Shown here: positions 1-5,840 of the stretch, piece after piece
How positions within the stretch are numbered: position 1 is the first letter of the stretch
How the letters are laid out: each line of letters begins with the position of its first letter
NCBI GenBank assembly: GCA_027489195.1
Contig: JAIYAG010000332.1
Span: 1 to 6,761, forward strand
DNA from: Burkholderiales bacterium
GTDB lineage: Bacteria > Pseudomonadota > Gammaproteobacteria > Burkholderiales > Burkholderiaceae_E
Direction of reading: 5' to 3'
Length of the DNA: 6,761 nucleotides
The notes under the pieces: model-generated
The model's database searches: none
What the model was told of the DNA's origin: nothing
Seen by the model: the letters and a program-made list of their open reading frames with translations, nothing else
Position numbers and translations under genes: made by a program

Positions 1-1
1 C

Positions 2-415
2 GAGATGTACACCGCGCTGCAGACCGGCGTCGTCGACGGTGTCGAGCTGCCGGCCGACTTCATCGTCACCTCCAAGCTGTTCGAGGTGGCCACCCACGCG
101 ACCCGCACGCACCATATCTTCACCGAGGTGTCGATGATGGCGAGCGCGAAGAAGATGGCGACGCTGCCGGCGAACGTCCAGAAGCTGATCCGCGAGACGG
201 CGGCCGACGAGGTCCAGAACCTGATGTGGGCCGTCAACATCAAGGCGCAGGAGGCCGCCTGGACCGAACTGGCCACGCGCGTGAAGGCCGACGCGAACCC
301 CGATGTGCCGTCCTTCCGCGCGAAGATGGCGCCGGTCTACGACAGCTTCGCCAAGCGCGGCGGTGCCAAGGGCAAGGCCTGGGTCGAGGCCTGCCAGGCG
401 GCGGCCAAGGCCTGA
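2..415 (+). CDS. dctP: TRAP transporter solute-binding protein, C-terminal part (DctP family)
   Basis: This is the C-terminal 137 residues of a periplasmic binding protein that captures a solute and delivers it to the DctQ/DctM membrane pair. The gene begins before the window, so the signal peptide and the conserved ligand-binding arginine region are missing. What is visible is the late DctP block 'ALQTGVVDGVE' (about residues 4-14 of the fragment), where the family says that a site is used in the count of permissible ligands, followed by a long amphipathic helical tail ending in an Ala/Lys-rich stretch and a TGA at 413-415. The identification rests on this motif and on the DctQ and DctM genes directly downstream in the order P-Q-M. 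The symbol names the family only: DctP-type proteins bind C4-dicarboxylates, keto acids, sugar acids, ectoine and others, and the specificity cannot be read from this fragment. Confidence 0.9.
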   Translation, partial: EMYTALQTGVVDGVELPADFIVTSKLFEVATHATRTHHIFTEVSMMASAKKMATLPANVQKLIRETAADEVQNLMWAVNIKAQEAAWTELATRVKADANPDVPSFRAKMAPVYDSFAKRGGAKGKAWVEACQAAAKA

Positions 416-422
416 GCCCCGG

Positions 423-457
423 GGCGCGGCCGGCACGCGTCTCGTGCCGGCCGCGCC
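423..457 (+). repeat. Perfect 15-bp inverted repeat (hairpin) between dctP and dctQ
   Basis: The left arm GGCGCGGCCGGCACG (423-437) is the exact reverse complement of the right arm CGTGCCGGCCGCGCC (443-457), with a 5-nt loop CGTCT. It starts 7 nt after the dctP stop and ends 16 nt before the dctQ start, so it fills most of the 58-nt gap. No run of T follows, so it does not look like a classical intrinsic terminator. As RNA it would be a very stable stem. A plausible role, by inference, is protecting the 3' end of a dctP transcript or partly attenuating read-through, giving more binding protein than permease. Confidence 0.85.
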
Positions 458-473
458 GCTGACCGAGCGATCC

Positions 474-986
474 ATGACCTCTCCCACCGCCCCCGTCGGG
501 TCGGGTTTCGAGCGCACGCTGCGCTCGACACTGACCGCGATCTCCGTCCTGATGCTCGCCGCGTACTTCGTCACGGTGCTGCTGCAGGTCTTCTACCGAT
601 ACGTGCTCAACGACTCGATCTTCTGGGCCGAGGAGTTCGTGCGCGCCTCGATGATCTGGGGCGTGATGCTCGCCTCGGCGCTGGTGGCCGCGTCGCGCAA
701 CCACATCCGCGTCGAGCTGCTCGAGGACTGGCTGCCGCCCGCCGGCCGGCGCGTGGTGATCTTCGTGGCCAACGCGCTGTCGCTCGCGTTCTGCCTGATC
801 CTGCTCTACGCGGGCATCGAGCTGGTCGAGCGCACCTGGTTCCAGCGCTCGCCGATGCTCGACATCCCGAAGTGGTGGGTGTACGTCGCCATCCCCGTGG
901 GCGCCGGGCTCGAGGCCCTGCTGATGCTGCTGACCTGGGGCCGCGACGCGGGCCCGCGCGTGCAACCGGCGGATCCGACGCTATGA
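474..986 (+). CDS. dctQ: TRAP transporter small permease (DctQ family)
   Basis: A 170-aa integral membrane protein, the usual size for DctQ, that pairs with DctM to form the TRAP membrane complex. Four hydrophobic segments are visible at about residues 19-40, 57-73, 92-113 and 135-153. The family signature 'QVFYRYVLNDSIFWAEE' lies at 38-54, followed by the 'ASRNHIRVELL' stretch (73-83) and 'IPKWWVYVAIPVG' (131-143), both typical of the family. The reading frame stays open further upstream, to 303, but that would overlap dctP and run through the hairpin. The ATG at 474 is chosen because the protein then begins just ahead of the first membrane segment. The ribosome site is weak (GAG at 464-466). 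The stop overlaps the dctM start as ATGA (983-986), which suggests translational coupling. The symbol gives the family, not the substrate. Confidence 0.94.
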   Translation: MTSPTAPVGSGFERTLRSTLTAISVLMLAAYFVTVLLQVFYRYVLNDSIFWAEEFVRASMIWGVMLASALVAASRNHIRVELLEDWLPPAGRRVVIFVANALSLAFCLILLYAGIELVERTWFQRSPMLDIPKWWVYVAIPVGAGLEALLMLLTWGRDAGPRVQPADPTL

Positions 987-2257
987 GCATCACGCTGATG
1001 CTGGTGCTGTTCTTTCTCTTCATGGCGCTGGGCATGCCGATCGCCCACTGCATGGGCCTGGCCGCGATCCTGACGATCCTGGTCGACAACCAGCTGCCGG
1101 TGCTGCTGCTCGCGCAGCAGTTCTACGACTCGCTGGACAACTTCTCGCTCCTCGCGGTGCCGCTCTTCGTGCTGGCGGGCGAGCTGATGAGCGTCGCCGG
1201 CATCACCGAGCGGCTGGTGAACATGTCGCGGGCCCTGGTGGGTCACCTGCGCGGTGGCCTCGCGCAGGCCAACATCGTCACCAACATGTTCATGGCCGCG
1301 ATCTCGGGGTCGGCGCTGGCCGACCTCGCCGCCATCGGGTCGATGATGATCCCGGCGATGAAGAAGGAGGGCTACAAGCCCGAGTTCGCCGTTGCGGTGA
1401 CCGCCTGCGCGGCGATGATGGCGCCGATCATCCCGCCGTCGATCATCGCGGTCATCTACGGCTCGGTCACCGGCGTGTCGATCGGCGCGCTGTTCCTCGG
1501 CGGCGTGATCCCGGGCGTGCTCGCGGGCGTCGCGATGATGGGGATCACCTGGTGGCTCGCGCCCGGCGCCGGCGCGGGCGTCTCGCCCCGGGCGGACTGG
1601 GGCGCGCGCGCCACCGCCTCGCGGCGGGCGCTGCCCGCGCTGGCCATGCCGGCGATCATCATCGGCGGCATCCTGTCCGGCGCCTTCACGCCGACCGAGG
1701 CCGGTTCCATCGCCGCGCTCTACGCGCTGCTCTTCGGCCTGATCGCCCGCCGTCACACCGCCCGCAGCCTGTACGAGAACTTCGCGGGCGCGGCGCTGAC
1801 CACCGCGGGCGCGCTGGTCACGCTCGGGGGCGCGGCCCTCTTCAGTTGGGTGCTCAGCCGTGCCGGGGTCGGCCAGCTCGCGCTGCAGGGGATGCTGGCG
1901 CTGACCAGCGATCCCCAGATGGCGATGCTGGTGCTCATCGTGTTCTTCTTCCTGCTCGGCATCTTCCTCGAGCCGGTGCCGGCGCTGATCATCGTGGTGC
2001 CGATCATGGGGCCGATGATCAAGCACCTCGGCTACGACCCGGTGCACTTCGGCATCGTCGTCATCATGCTGCTCGTCGTGGGCTCGGTCACGCCGCCGGT
2101 CGGGGTGCTGGCGATGGTCGCCTCGAAGATCGCGGGCGTGAGCTACAACAGCACGATCCGCATGCTGATGCCCTACATCGCAGCCTGGACCGCGATCGTC
2201 CTGCTGGTGGCCTACGTGCCCGAGCTGGTCCTGTGGCTGCCGCGCATGCTGCAATAG
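983..2257 (+). CDS. dctM: TRAP transporter large permease (DctM family)
   Basis: A 424-aa polytopic membrane protein, normal length for DctM, the transport subunit of the TRAP system, driven by a sodium or proton gradient. Many hydrophobic segments run along the chain. Family blocks visible in order are 'LGMPIAHCMG' (16-25), 'NFSLLAVPLFVLAGELM' (53-69), 'SGSALADLAAIGSMMIPAM' (108-126), 'APIIPPSIIAVIYG' (147-160), 'GAFTPTEAGSIAALYAL' (233-249), 'LGIFLEPVPALIIVVPI' (325-341) and 'GSVTPPVGV' (367-375); the repeated PPS/TPP elements reflect the internal pseudo-repeat of the ion-transporter fold. The open frame extends upstream to 872, but the ATG at 983 is preferred since it overlaps the dctQ stop by 4 nt and places the first membrane helix at the N terminus. 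The TAG stop overlaps the ribosome site of the next gene. Substrate unknown. Confidence 0.96.
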   Translation: MSITLMLVLFFLFMALGMPIAHCMGLAAILTILVDNQLPVLLLAQQFYDSLDNFSLLAVPLFVLAGELMSVAGITERLVNMSRALVGHLRGGLAQANIVTNMFMAAISGSALADLAAIGSMMIPAMKKEGYKPEFAVAVTACAAMMAPIIPPSIIAVIYGSVTGVSIGALFLGGVIPGVLAGVAMMGITWWLAPGAGAGVSPRADWGARATASRRALPALAMPAIIIGGILSGAFTPTEAGSIAALYALLFGLIARRHTARSLYENFAGAALTTAGALVTLGGAALFSWVLSRAGVGQLALQGMLALTSDPQMAMLVLIVFFFLLGIFLEPVPALIIVVPIMGPMIKHLGYDPVHFGIVVIMLLVVGSVTPPVGVLAMVASKIAGVSYNSTIRMLMPYIAAWTAIVLLVAYVPELVLWLPRMLQ

Positions 2258-2260
2258 GAG
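2256..2260 (+). promoter_or_regulatory. Ribosome binding site of the dehydrogenase, overlapping the dctM stop
   Basis: AGGAG sits 7 nt before the ATG at 2268, and its first two bases belong to the dctM TAG stop (2255-2257). This close fit supports the chosen start and argues that the dehydrogenase is translated from the same mRNA as the transporter. Confidence 0.8.
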
Positions 2261-2267
2261 CGAATCG

Positions 2268-3014
2268 ATGACGGGCGTCCTGGTGGTGACCGGCGCGGGC
2301 CGCGGGATCGGTGCCGCGTGCGCGCGCGCCGCGGCGAAGGCCGGCTGGAAGGTCGCGGTCAACTACGCGCGCAGCCGCGACGCGGCGCTCGCGGTGGTCG
2401 CCGACATCGAGCGGGACGGCGGCGTCGCGGTCGCGATCGAGGCCGACGTCGGGCGCCAGGACGAGGTCGCGCGGCTCTTCGCGGAGACCGACCGGCTGCT
2501 CGGCCCGGCGACCGGCCTGATCGCCAACGCCGGCATCGGCGGCACGATCGCGCCGATCGCCGAGCAGAGCGCCGAGACCCTCGAGCCGCTGTTCGCGACC
2601 AACGTCTGGGGCGTGATGTACTGCGTGGGCGAGGCGACGCGCCGGATGTCGACGCGGCAGGGTGGCCCCGGCGGCGCGATCGTGGTGATCTCGTCGGCCG
2701 CGGCGCGCCTGGGCGGGCTGCCGGGCATGGTCGCCTACGCGGCCAGCAAGGGCGCGGTCGACTCGATGACGGTGGGTCTCGCCAAGGAGCTCGGCGGCGA
2801 CGGCATCCGCATCAACGCGATCCGGCCGGGGCTGATCGAGACCGACATCATCGCCCACGCGGGCGGTGCGGCCTTCCTCGAACGGATGGCGCCGATGATC
2901 CCGATCGGGCGCGCCGGCCAGCCGATCGAGATCGGCGAGGCCGCGGCCTGGCTGCTGTCACCGGCCGCGTCGTACGTGCACGGCGCGATCCTGGACGTCT
3001 CGGGCGGGCGCTGA
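2268..3014 (+). CDS. SDR family oxidoreductase (classical, YgfF/FabG-like)
   Basis: A 248-aa cytoplasmic NAD(P)-dependent short-chain dehydrogenase/reductase of the classical type and normal length. Visible motifs are the dinucleotide-binding loop TGAGRGIG (8-15), D60-V61 after the fourth strand, NAG (87-89), N112 of the catalytic tetrad, the serine region ISSAAARLGG (141-150, S143 the likely catalytic serine), Y157 and K161 in YAASK, RPG (186-188) and the C-terminal 'GGR'. Basic residues R35 and R37 after the second strand, with no acidic residue there, favour NADP(H) over NAD(H); this is inference. The overall pattern resembles E. coli YgfF and glucose-1-dehydrogenase-like members more than dedicated fatty-acid FabG. 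It lies 10 nt after dctM, so it is probably co-transcribed and may oxidise or reduce the imported solute. The substrate is not determinable. The gene ends 3 nt from a convergent oxygenase gene. Confidence 0.93.
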   Translation: MTGVLVVTGAGRGIGAACARAAAKAGWKVAVNYARSRDAALAVVADIERDGGVAVAIEADVGRQDEVARLFAETDRLLGPATGLIANAGIGGTIAPIAEQSAETLEPLFATNVWGVMYCVGEATRRMSTRQGGPGGAIVVISSAAARLGGLPGMVAYAASKGAVDSMTVGLAKELGGDGIRINAIRPGLIETDIIAHAGGAAFLERMAPMIPIGRAGQPIEIGEAAAWLLSPAASYVHGAILDVSGGR

Positions 3015-3024
3015 ACTTCAGCGC
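3008..3024. repeat. 17-bp palindrome containing the stop codons of two convergent genes
   Basis: GCGCTGAA, a single C at 3016, then TTCAGCGC make a perfect 8+1+8 palindrome. The dehydrogenase stop TGA (3012-3014) and the oxygenase stop (TCA at 3018-3020, read as TGA on the minus strand) sit symmetrically in its arms, each after an Arg CGC codon. A transcript from either strand could form a short hairpin here. There is no T-rich tail, so terminator function is uncertain, and only 3 nt separate the two coding regions. Confidence 0.75.
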
Positions 3025-3926
3025 ACGTGCCAGTCCTGGGTGAGGGGCTTGGCGCCGTTGAGTTCCGCATACCCCGCGCCCGTCGTCCCCGGCGGATCCG
3101 CACCGAAGTAGCGGTCGTCGACCGGCAGCGAGGCCGGCTGCCAGCGCACGTCGCAGGACAGGCGCACGCGGTCGATCGGCGAGTGGTTGTCGAGCGAGCC
3201 GTGCGCGAGGTACATCCCGAAGACGATCACGTCGCCGACGTGGAAGTCGGCGGTCAGCAGCCGGGTGCCGCGCGAGCGCGCGAACTCGATCGCGTCGCTG
3301 CCGAAGGCGGCGCGCCGCTCCGGGTTCTTCGAGATGTCGTGGCCGATCATCGGGTCGATCAGGTCGCGGTAGTGCTGCGAGCCTTCGACGACGACCAGCG
3401 GCCCGTCGCTCGTCGGCACGTCGCCGAGCGCGGTCCAGACGGTGCAGACCCGGTCGTGCGCGCGGGTGAAGAACGGGTAGTCGTAGTGCAGGTCGGTCGC
3501 GCGGCCGCGCACCCCGGCGCGCAGGAAAATGTAGTCCTGCGGCCGAGCCGGCTCGCCGAACACCGCGTCCATCACCGCCGCGATCGGGCCGGCATGCGAG
3601 ACCGCGCGCAGCAGGGGCCCCTCGCTGACCGAGCGCCAGAAGCGGCCGCGGTCGGGCTCGAGCTCGGTGCGCCGGCTGGTGCCGGTGAACAGGCCGTCCT
3701 CGACCGGCTCGCGCACCTCGCCGACGGCGGCCAGCCGCCCGAAGACCTCGCGGCGTGCGGCCCGCACCGCCTCGCGGTCGAGCACGCCGCGCAGGAAGAG
3801 GTGCCCGTCCTCGGCCATGCGGGCGCGCAGCGCGGCCGGGTCGGCGAGCAGCGGCGCGCTGTCGCGCAGCTCGCCGAGCAACTCGGCGGGCACGGGGCGT
3901 GCCTTGACCAGGCAGGTGTCCATCAT
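3018..3926 (-). CDS. PhyH (phytanoyl-CoA dioxygenase) family Fe(II)/2-oxoglutarate oxygenase
   Basis: A 302-aa cytoplasmic protein of the non-haem iron, 2-oxoglutarate-dependent oxygenase superfamily, PhyH branch, whose members hydroxylate or halogenate small organic substrates. The N-terminal part has the family's 'EDGHLFLRGVLDREAV' pattern (39-54). The iron triad is visible as H147-x-D149 in 'DLHYDYPFF' and H242 in 'MYLAHGSLDN'. R253 follows H242 by 11 residues, the spacing expected of the 2-oxoglutarate-binding arginine; 'CDVRWQPAS' (258-266) is typical of bacterial members. All ligands are present, so it should be active. Two ATG codons lie in tandem: GAGGAG is 4 nt before the first (3924-3926) and 7 nt before the second (3921-3923), so the second may be the real start. 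It converges on the dehydrogenase and diverges from the efflux operon; no neighbour reveals its substrate. It should not be named phytanoyl-CoA dioxygenase in the strict sense. Confidence 0.92.
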   Translation of the reverse strand: MMDTCLVKARPVPAELLGELRDSAPLLADPAALRARMAEDGHLFLRGVLDREAVRAARREVFGRLAAVGEVREPVEDGLFTGTSRRTELEPDRGRFWRSVSEGPLLRAVSHAGPIAAVMDAVFGEPARPQDYIFLRAGVRGRATDLHYDYPFFTRAHDRVCTVWTALGDVPTSDGPLVVVEGSQHYRDLIDPMIGHDISKNPERRAAFGSDAIEFARSRGTRLLTADFHVGDVIVFGMYLAHGSLDNHSPIDRVRLSCDVRWQPASLPVDDRYFGADPPGTTGAGYAELNGAKPLTQDWHVR

Positions 3927-3930
3927 CCGT

Positions 3931-3936
3931 CTCCTC
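3931..3936 (-). promoter_or_regulatory. Ribosome binding site of the PhyH-family gene
   Basis: On the minus strand GAGGAG precedes the tandem ATG-ATG by 4 and 7 nt. The spacing fits the second ATG (3921-3923) better, which would shorten the protein by one residue. Confidence 0.7.
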
Positions 3937-4068
3937 GGGTGGGTCGCTCACCGCAGTGTTCGCCCGGCCGATCTTCGCGCGGAACGGCGGGCTCGCGATG
4001 CGGCCCGGCTGCTTTTTCGGACCGTGGTGCGGGCGCAGAGCGATGCTGCACTGCACCAAGAATGCTTC

Positions 4069-4074
4069 TATACT
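4069..4074 (+). promoter_or_regulatory. Possible -10 element of the efflux operon promoter
   Basis: TATACT lies 14 nt before the ATG at 4089, in a stretch (4041-4080) with 50 % GC inside otherwise about 70 % GC DNA. It matches sigma-70 TATAAT at five of six positions. No good -35 hexamer is found 16-19 nt upstream, which is compatible with an activator-dependent promoter. Short dyads nearby (TGCA-C-TGCA at 4047-4055, AGAA-TGC-TTCT at 4059-4069) could be part of an operator, but they are too short to assign to a regulator family. If transcription starts about 7 nt after this hexamer, the leader is only some 8 nt long. Confidence 0.4.
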
Positions 4075-4088
4075 GCCTCTGGAGCGCG

Positions 4089-4496
4089 ATGCCCATGCGA
4101 CGAACCCGCCTCTTCCTGCTGCTGCTGCTGCTCGGCGCCCTCCAGGCCCTCGGCCCGCTGCTGCATGCGCACCGTGACGCACTCGCGTTCGCGGGCGGGA
4201 TCCATCTGCCCGGCATGACGGTCGACGCCTCGGCGTCCGGGTTCGCCGCCGATCGCTCGGATCGCGAGGCGGGCCGCCTCGAGTTCCATGCCGACGAGGG
4301 TGCGTATGTCACCGCCCTGTCCGGCATCGGGGATCGCGAGCGACTCGATCCCGTCGGGTCGGTGCTGTCTCCGGAGCGCTCGCCGCAGCCTGCGCCGGCC
4401 CGCGAGGGCCGGGCCGCGCAGCCGCCTCCCGCGGGCGCGCCGGTCGTCAGGACGCCGCATCTGCGGCCCTCCCCGCAAGCGCCTCCTCGCGCCTGA
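4089..4496 (+). CDS. Small putative secreted or membrane-anchored protein heading the efflux operon
   Basis: A 135-aa protein I do not recognise with certainty. It starts with a basic N terminus (MPMRRTR) and a hydrophobic Leu-rich segment (8-24, including five consecutive CTG codons at 4116-4130), a likely signal peptide with possible cleavage after 'LLHA' (27). The mature part has scattered histidines (H28, H39, H67, H124; H26 falls in the predicted signal) and the stretch 'GGIHLPGM' (36-43), and ends in a Pro/Ala/Arg-rich tail (about 95-135) that looks disordered. Small proteins with a 'LLHAH' and 'IHLPG' pattern are, to my recollection, found ahead of RND metal-efflux genes in betaproteobacteria. 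Export to the periplasm and a metal-related role are inference. GGAG at 4081-4084 lies 4 nt before the first ATG and 10 nt before a second in-frame ATG at 4095, so either could be used. The reading frame is open much further upstream, but that part is antisense to the PhyH gene and not believable as coding. Confidence 0.68.
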   Translation: MPMRRTRLFLLLLLLGALQALGPLLHAHRDALAFAGGIHLPGMTVDASASGFAADRSDREAGRLEFHADEGAYVTALSGIGDRERLDPVGSVLSPERSPQPAPAREGRAAQPPPAGAPVVRTPHLRPSPQAPPRA

Positions 4497-4587
4497 ACGG
4501 TCGCCGGCACCCGCGCCGGCCTGCCCGCCCCGTCCCGAGCGCCGACCCGAGGTCGCGACGCCGGCCGGTGTGGTCCCGAGAACCGTT

Positions 4588-4609
4588 CGGGCCGCAGCCT
4601 CGCGGCCCG
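4588..4609 (+). repeat. 8-bp hairpin touching the ribosome site of the adaptor gene
   Basis: CGGGCCGC (4588-4595) pairs perfectly with GCGGCCCG (4602-4609) across a 6-nt loop AGCCTC. The last base of the stem is the first base of the GGGAG ribosome site (4609-4613) for the ATG at 4620; two G-U pairs could extend the stem into that site. It is the only clear structure in the 123-nt gap between the small ORF and the adaptor. In DNA this GC-rich an 8-bp stem can arise by chance, so a regulatory role is only a possibility. Confidence 0.5.
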
Positions 4610-4619
4610 GGAGCCTGCG

Positions 4620-5840
4620 ATGCCGCTGCCCGTGCTGTGCCTTCCGTCTTTCCGCCGTTTCCTGCCCGCGTCGTCCGCGGCCCTCTGGCTGGTGCTCGCA
4701 CCGGTGTCGCCGGCCTGGGCCGCGAGCCCGGCACCGGAGGCGCCCGCGCCAGCGACGAGCGCCTCGTCCGCACCTGCCGCCTCCGCCTCCGCGGCACCCG
4801 TCCCAGCCCGCGTCCGCGTCGCCGTCACCGCCCAGCAGGCCGCGGCGCTCGGCATCGCCACGGCCGTGCTCGGCGGCCGGGAGCCGATCGCCGTCGACGG
4901 TCTGGCGGCGACTGTGGTCGTGCCGCCTGCGCAGATGCGCGTGGTCGCGGCGCCCGTGGGCGGCCTGCTCGAGCAGGTCACCGTCGCCGTCGACCAGCCG
5001 GTGAAGGCCGGACAGACGATCGCCAGGCTGATGAGCCCGGCACTCGCCGAACTGCAGCGGGGCTTCGTCCAGGCCTCGGTGCAGGCGCGGCTGGCCGACG
5101 ACACGGCGCGGCGCGACCGGCGCCTGTACGACGAAGGGCTCATCGCCGAGTCGAGGCTGCGTGGCGCGCTCGCGGCGCAGGAGGAGGCCGCGGCGATGTT
5201 CGCCGAGCGTCGACAGGCGCTCAGGCTCGCGGGGCTCCCGGCGGCGTCGTTCCCGAAGCTCGCCGAAGGGCGTGCGGTCGATCCGGGTCTCGATCTGCGT
5301 GCGCCGATCGACGGCGTGGTGCTGGAGCAGGCGGTATCGGTGGGCAGCCGTGTCGACGCGGCCACCCTGCTGTTCCGGATCGCCCGGCTCTCGCCGCTGT
5401 GGCTCGAGCTGCAGGTGCCCGTCGACCGGCTCGCGCGGATCGCCGTGGGCGACCCGGTCGAGGTGCCGGGCACGCCGGCCCGCGGGCGGGTGATCTCCAT
5501 CGGACGCGGTGCGGGTGCCGGGCAGTTCGTGCCCGTGCGGGCCGAGCTGTCGTCGGGCATCGGCGCGCTGCTGCCGGGCCAGGCGCTCGAGGCGAGCGTG
5601 CTGCCGGTCGCACGCGGCGCGGGCGGGACGCGGGTGCCGATGGCGGCGGTCGTGCGCCACGAGGGGCGCACGCTGGTGTTCGTGCCGACGGCTGCCGGAT
5701 TCGACGCGGTCGCGGTGCGCCTGATCGAGGAGGGCGACGCCGGGGCGCTCGTGGACGGCCCGTTCACCGCCGGTGAGCGCGTGGTGGTGCGCGGCGCCTC
5801 GGCGCTGAAGGCCCGGCTCGCCGGCGTCGGGGGCGAATGA
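4620..5840 (+). CDS. Efflux RND transporter periplasmic adaptor subunit (HlyD/CusB/CzcB-like)
   Basis: A 406-aa membrane-fusion protein that bridges an inner-membrane RND pump and an outer-membrane channel. The N terminus is a signal peptide with a hydrophobic core at about 15-30 and a likely cleavage at AWA-A (34/35), followed by an Ala/Pro/Ser-rich linker (35-63). The barrel-sandwich (lipoyl-like) half-motifs are 'MRVVAAPVGGLLEQVTVAVD' (106-125, with 'GQTIARL' at 131-137) and 'DLRAPIDGVVLEQAVSVGS' (225-243); between them is an alpha-helical hairpin (about 139-207) with 'DRRLYDEGLIAESRL', typical of CusB/CzcB. A beta-barrel domain (about 258-330) and a membrane-proximal domain (about 335-400) follow. 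The start is set by GGGAG 6 nt upstream. Its TGA overlaps the pump start. The linker has no Met or His, and the mature protein has a single His (H347), so metal ligands known from CusB (Met) or CzcB (His-rich N terminus) are not seen; the ion is therefore undetermined. Confidence 0.92.
   Translation: MPLPVLCLPSFRRFLPASSAALWLVLAPVSPAWAASPAPEAPAPATSASSAPAASASAAPVPARVRVAVTAQQAAALGIATAVLGGREPIAVDGLAATVVVPPAQMRVVAAPVGGLLEQVTVAVDQPVKAGQTIARLMSPALAELQRGFVQASVQARLADDTARRDRRLYDEGLIAESRLRGALAAQEEAAAMFAERRQALRLAGLPAASFPKLAEGRAVDPGLDLRAPIDGVVLEQAVSVGSRVDAATLLFRIARLSPLWLELQVPVDRLARIAVGDPVEVPGTPARGRVISIGRGAGAGQFVPVRAELSSGIGALLPGQALEASVLPVARGAGGTRVPMAAVVRHEGRTLVFVPTAAGFDAVAVRLIEEGDAGALVDGPFTAGERVVVRGASALKARLAGVGGE

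Noticed and set aside
806..2362. A 518-codon open frame on the minus strand across dctQ, dctM and the start of the dehydrogenase
   Set aside because: The translation is a monotonous His/Asp/Arg/Gln mix, the mirror of hydrophobic permease codons; the sense strand carries unmistakable DctM motifs.
3988..4017. Possible intrinsic terminator: weak 5-bp stem followed by TTTTT on the plus strand
   Set aside because: The stem is only 5 bp with a 10-nt loop and is separated from the T-run by 5 nt, and no plus-strand gene ends within the preceding 970 bases.
3027..4088. Plus-strand extension of the small ORF upstream to 3027
   Set aside because: This part is exactly antisense to the PhyH gene and is Arg/Ala/Val/Asp-rich; the ribosome site and signal-like N terminus place the real start at 4089 or 4095.
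4116..4130. Five consecutive CTG triplets as a possible phase-variable microsatellite
   Set aside because: A trinucleotide repeat would change the length by whole codons, not the frame, and runs of CTG leucine codons are usual in signal peptides of GC-rich genomes.
2848..4182. A 444-codon minus-strand open frame overlapping the PhyH gene in another frame
   Set aside because: Arg/Ala-rich shadow; the 302-aa frame has the complete iron and 2-oxoglutarate ligand set and a good ribosome site.
3923..5767. A 614-codon open frame on the minus strand covering the small ORF and most of the adaptor gene
   Set aside because: It is antisense to a clear adaptor gene with family motifs; its translation is Arg/Ser/Ala/Pro-rich low complexity without domains, as expected for shadow frames in GC-rich DNA.
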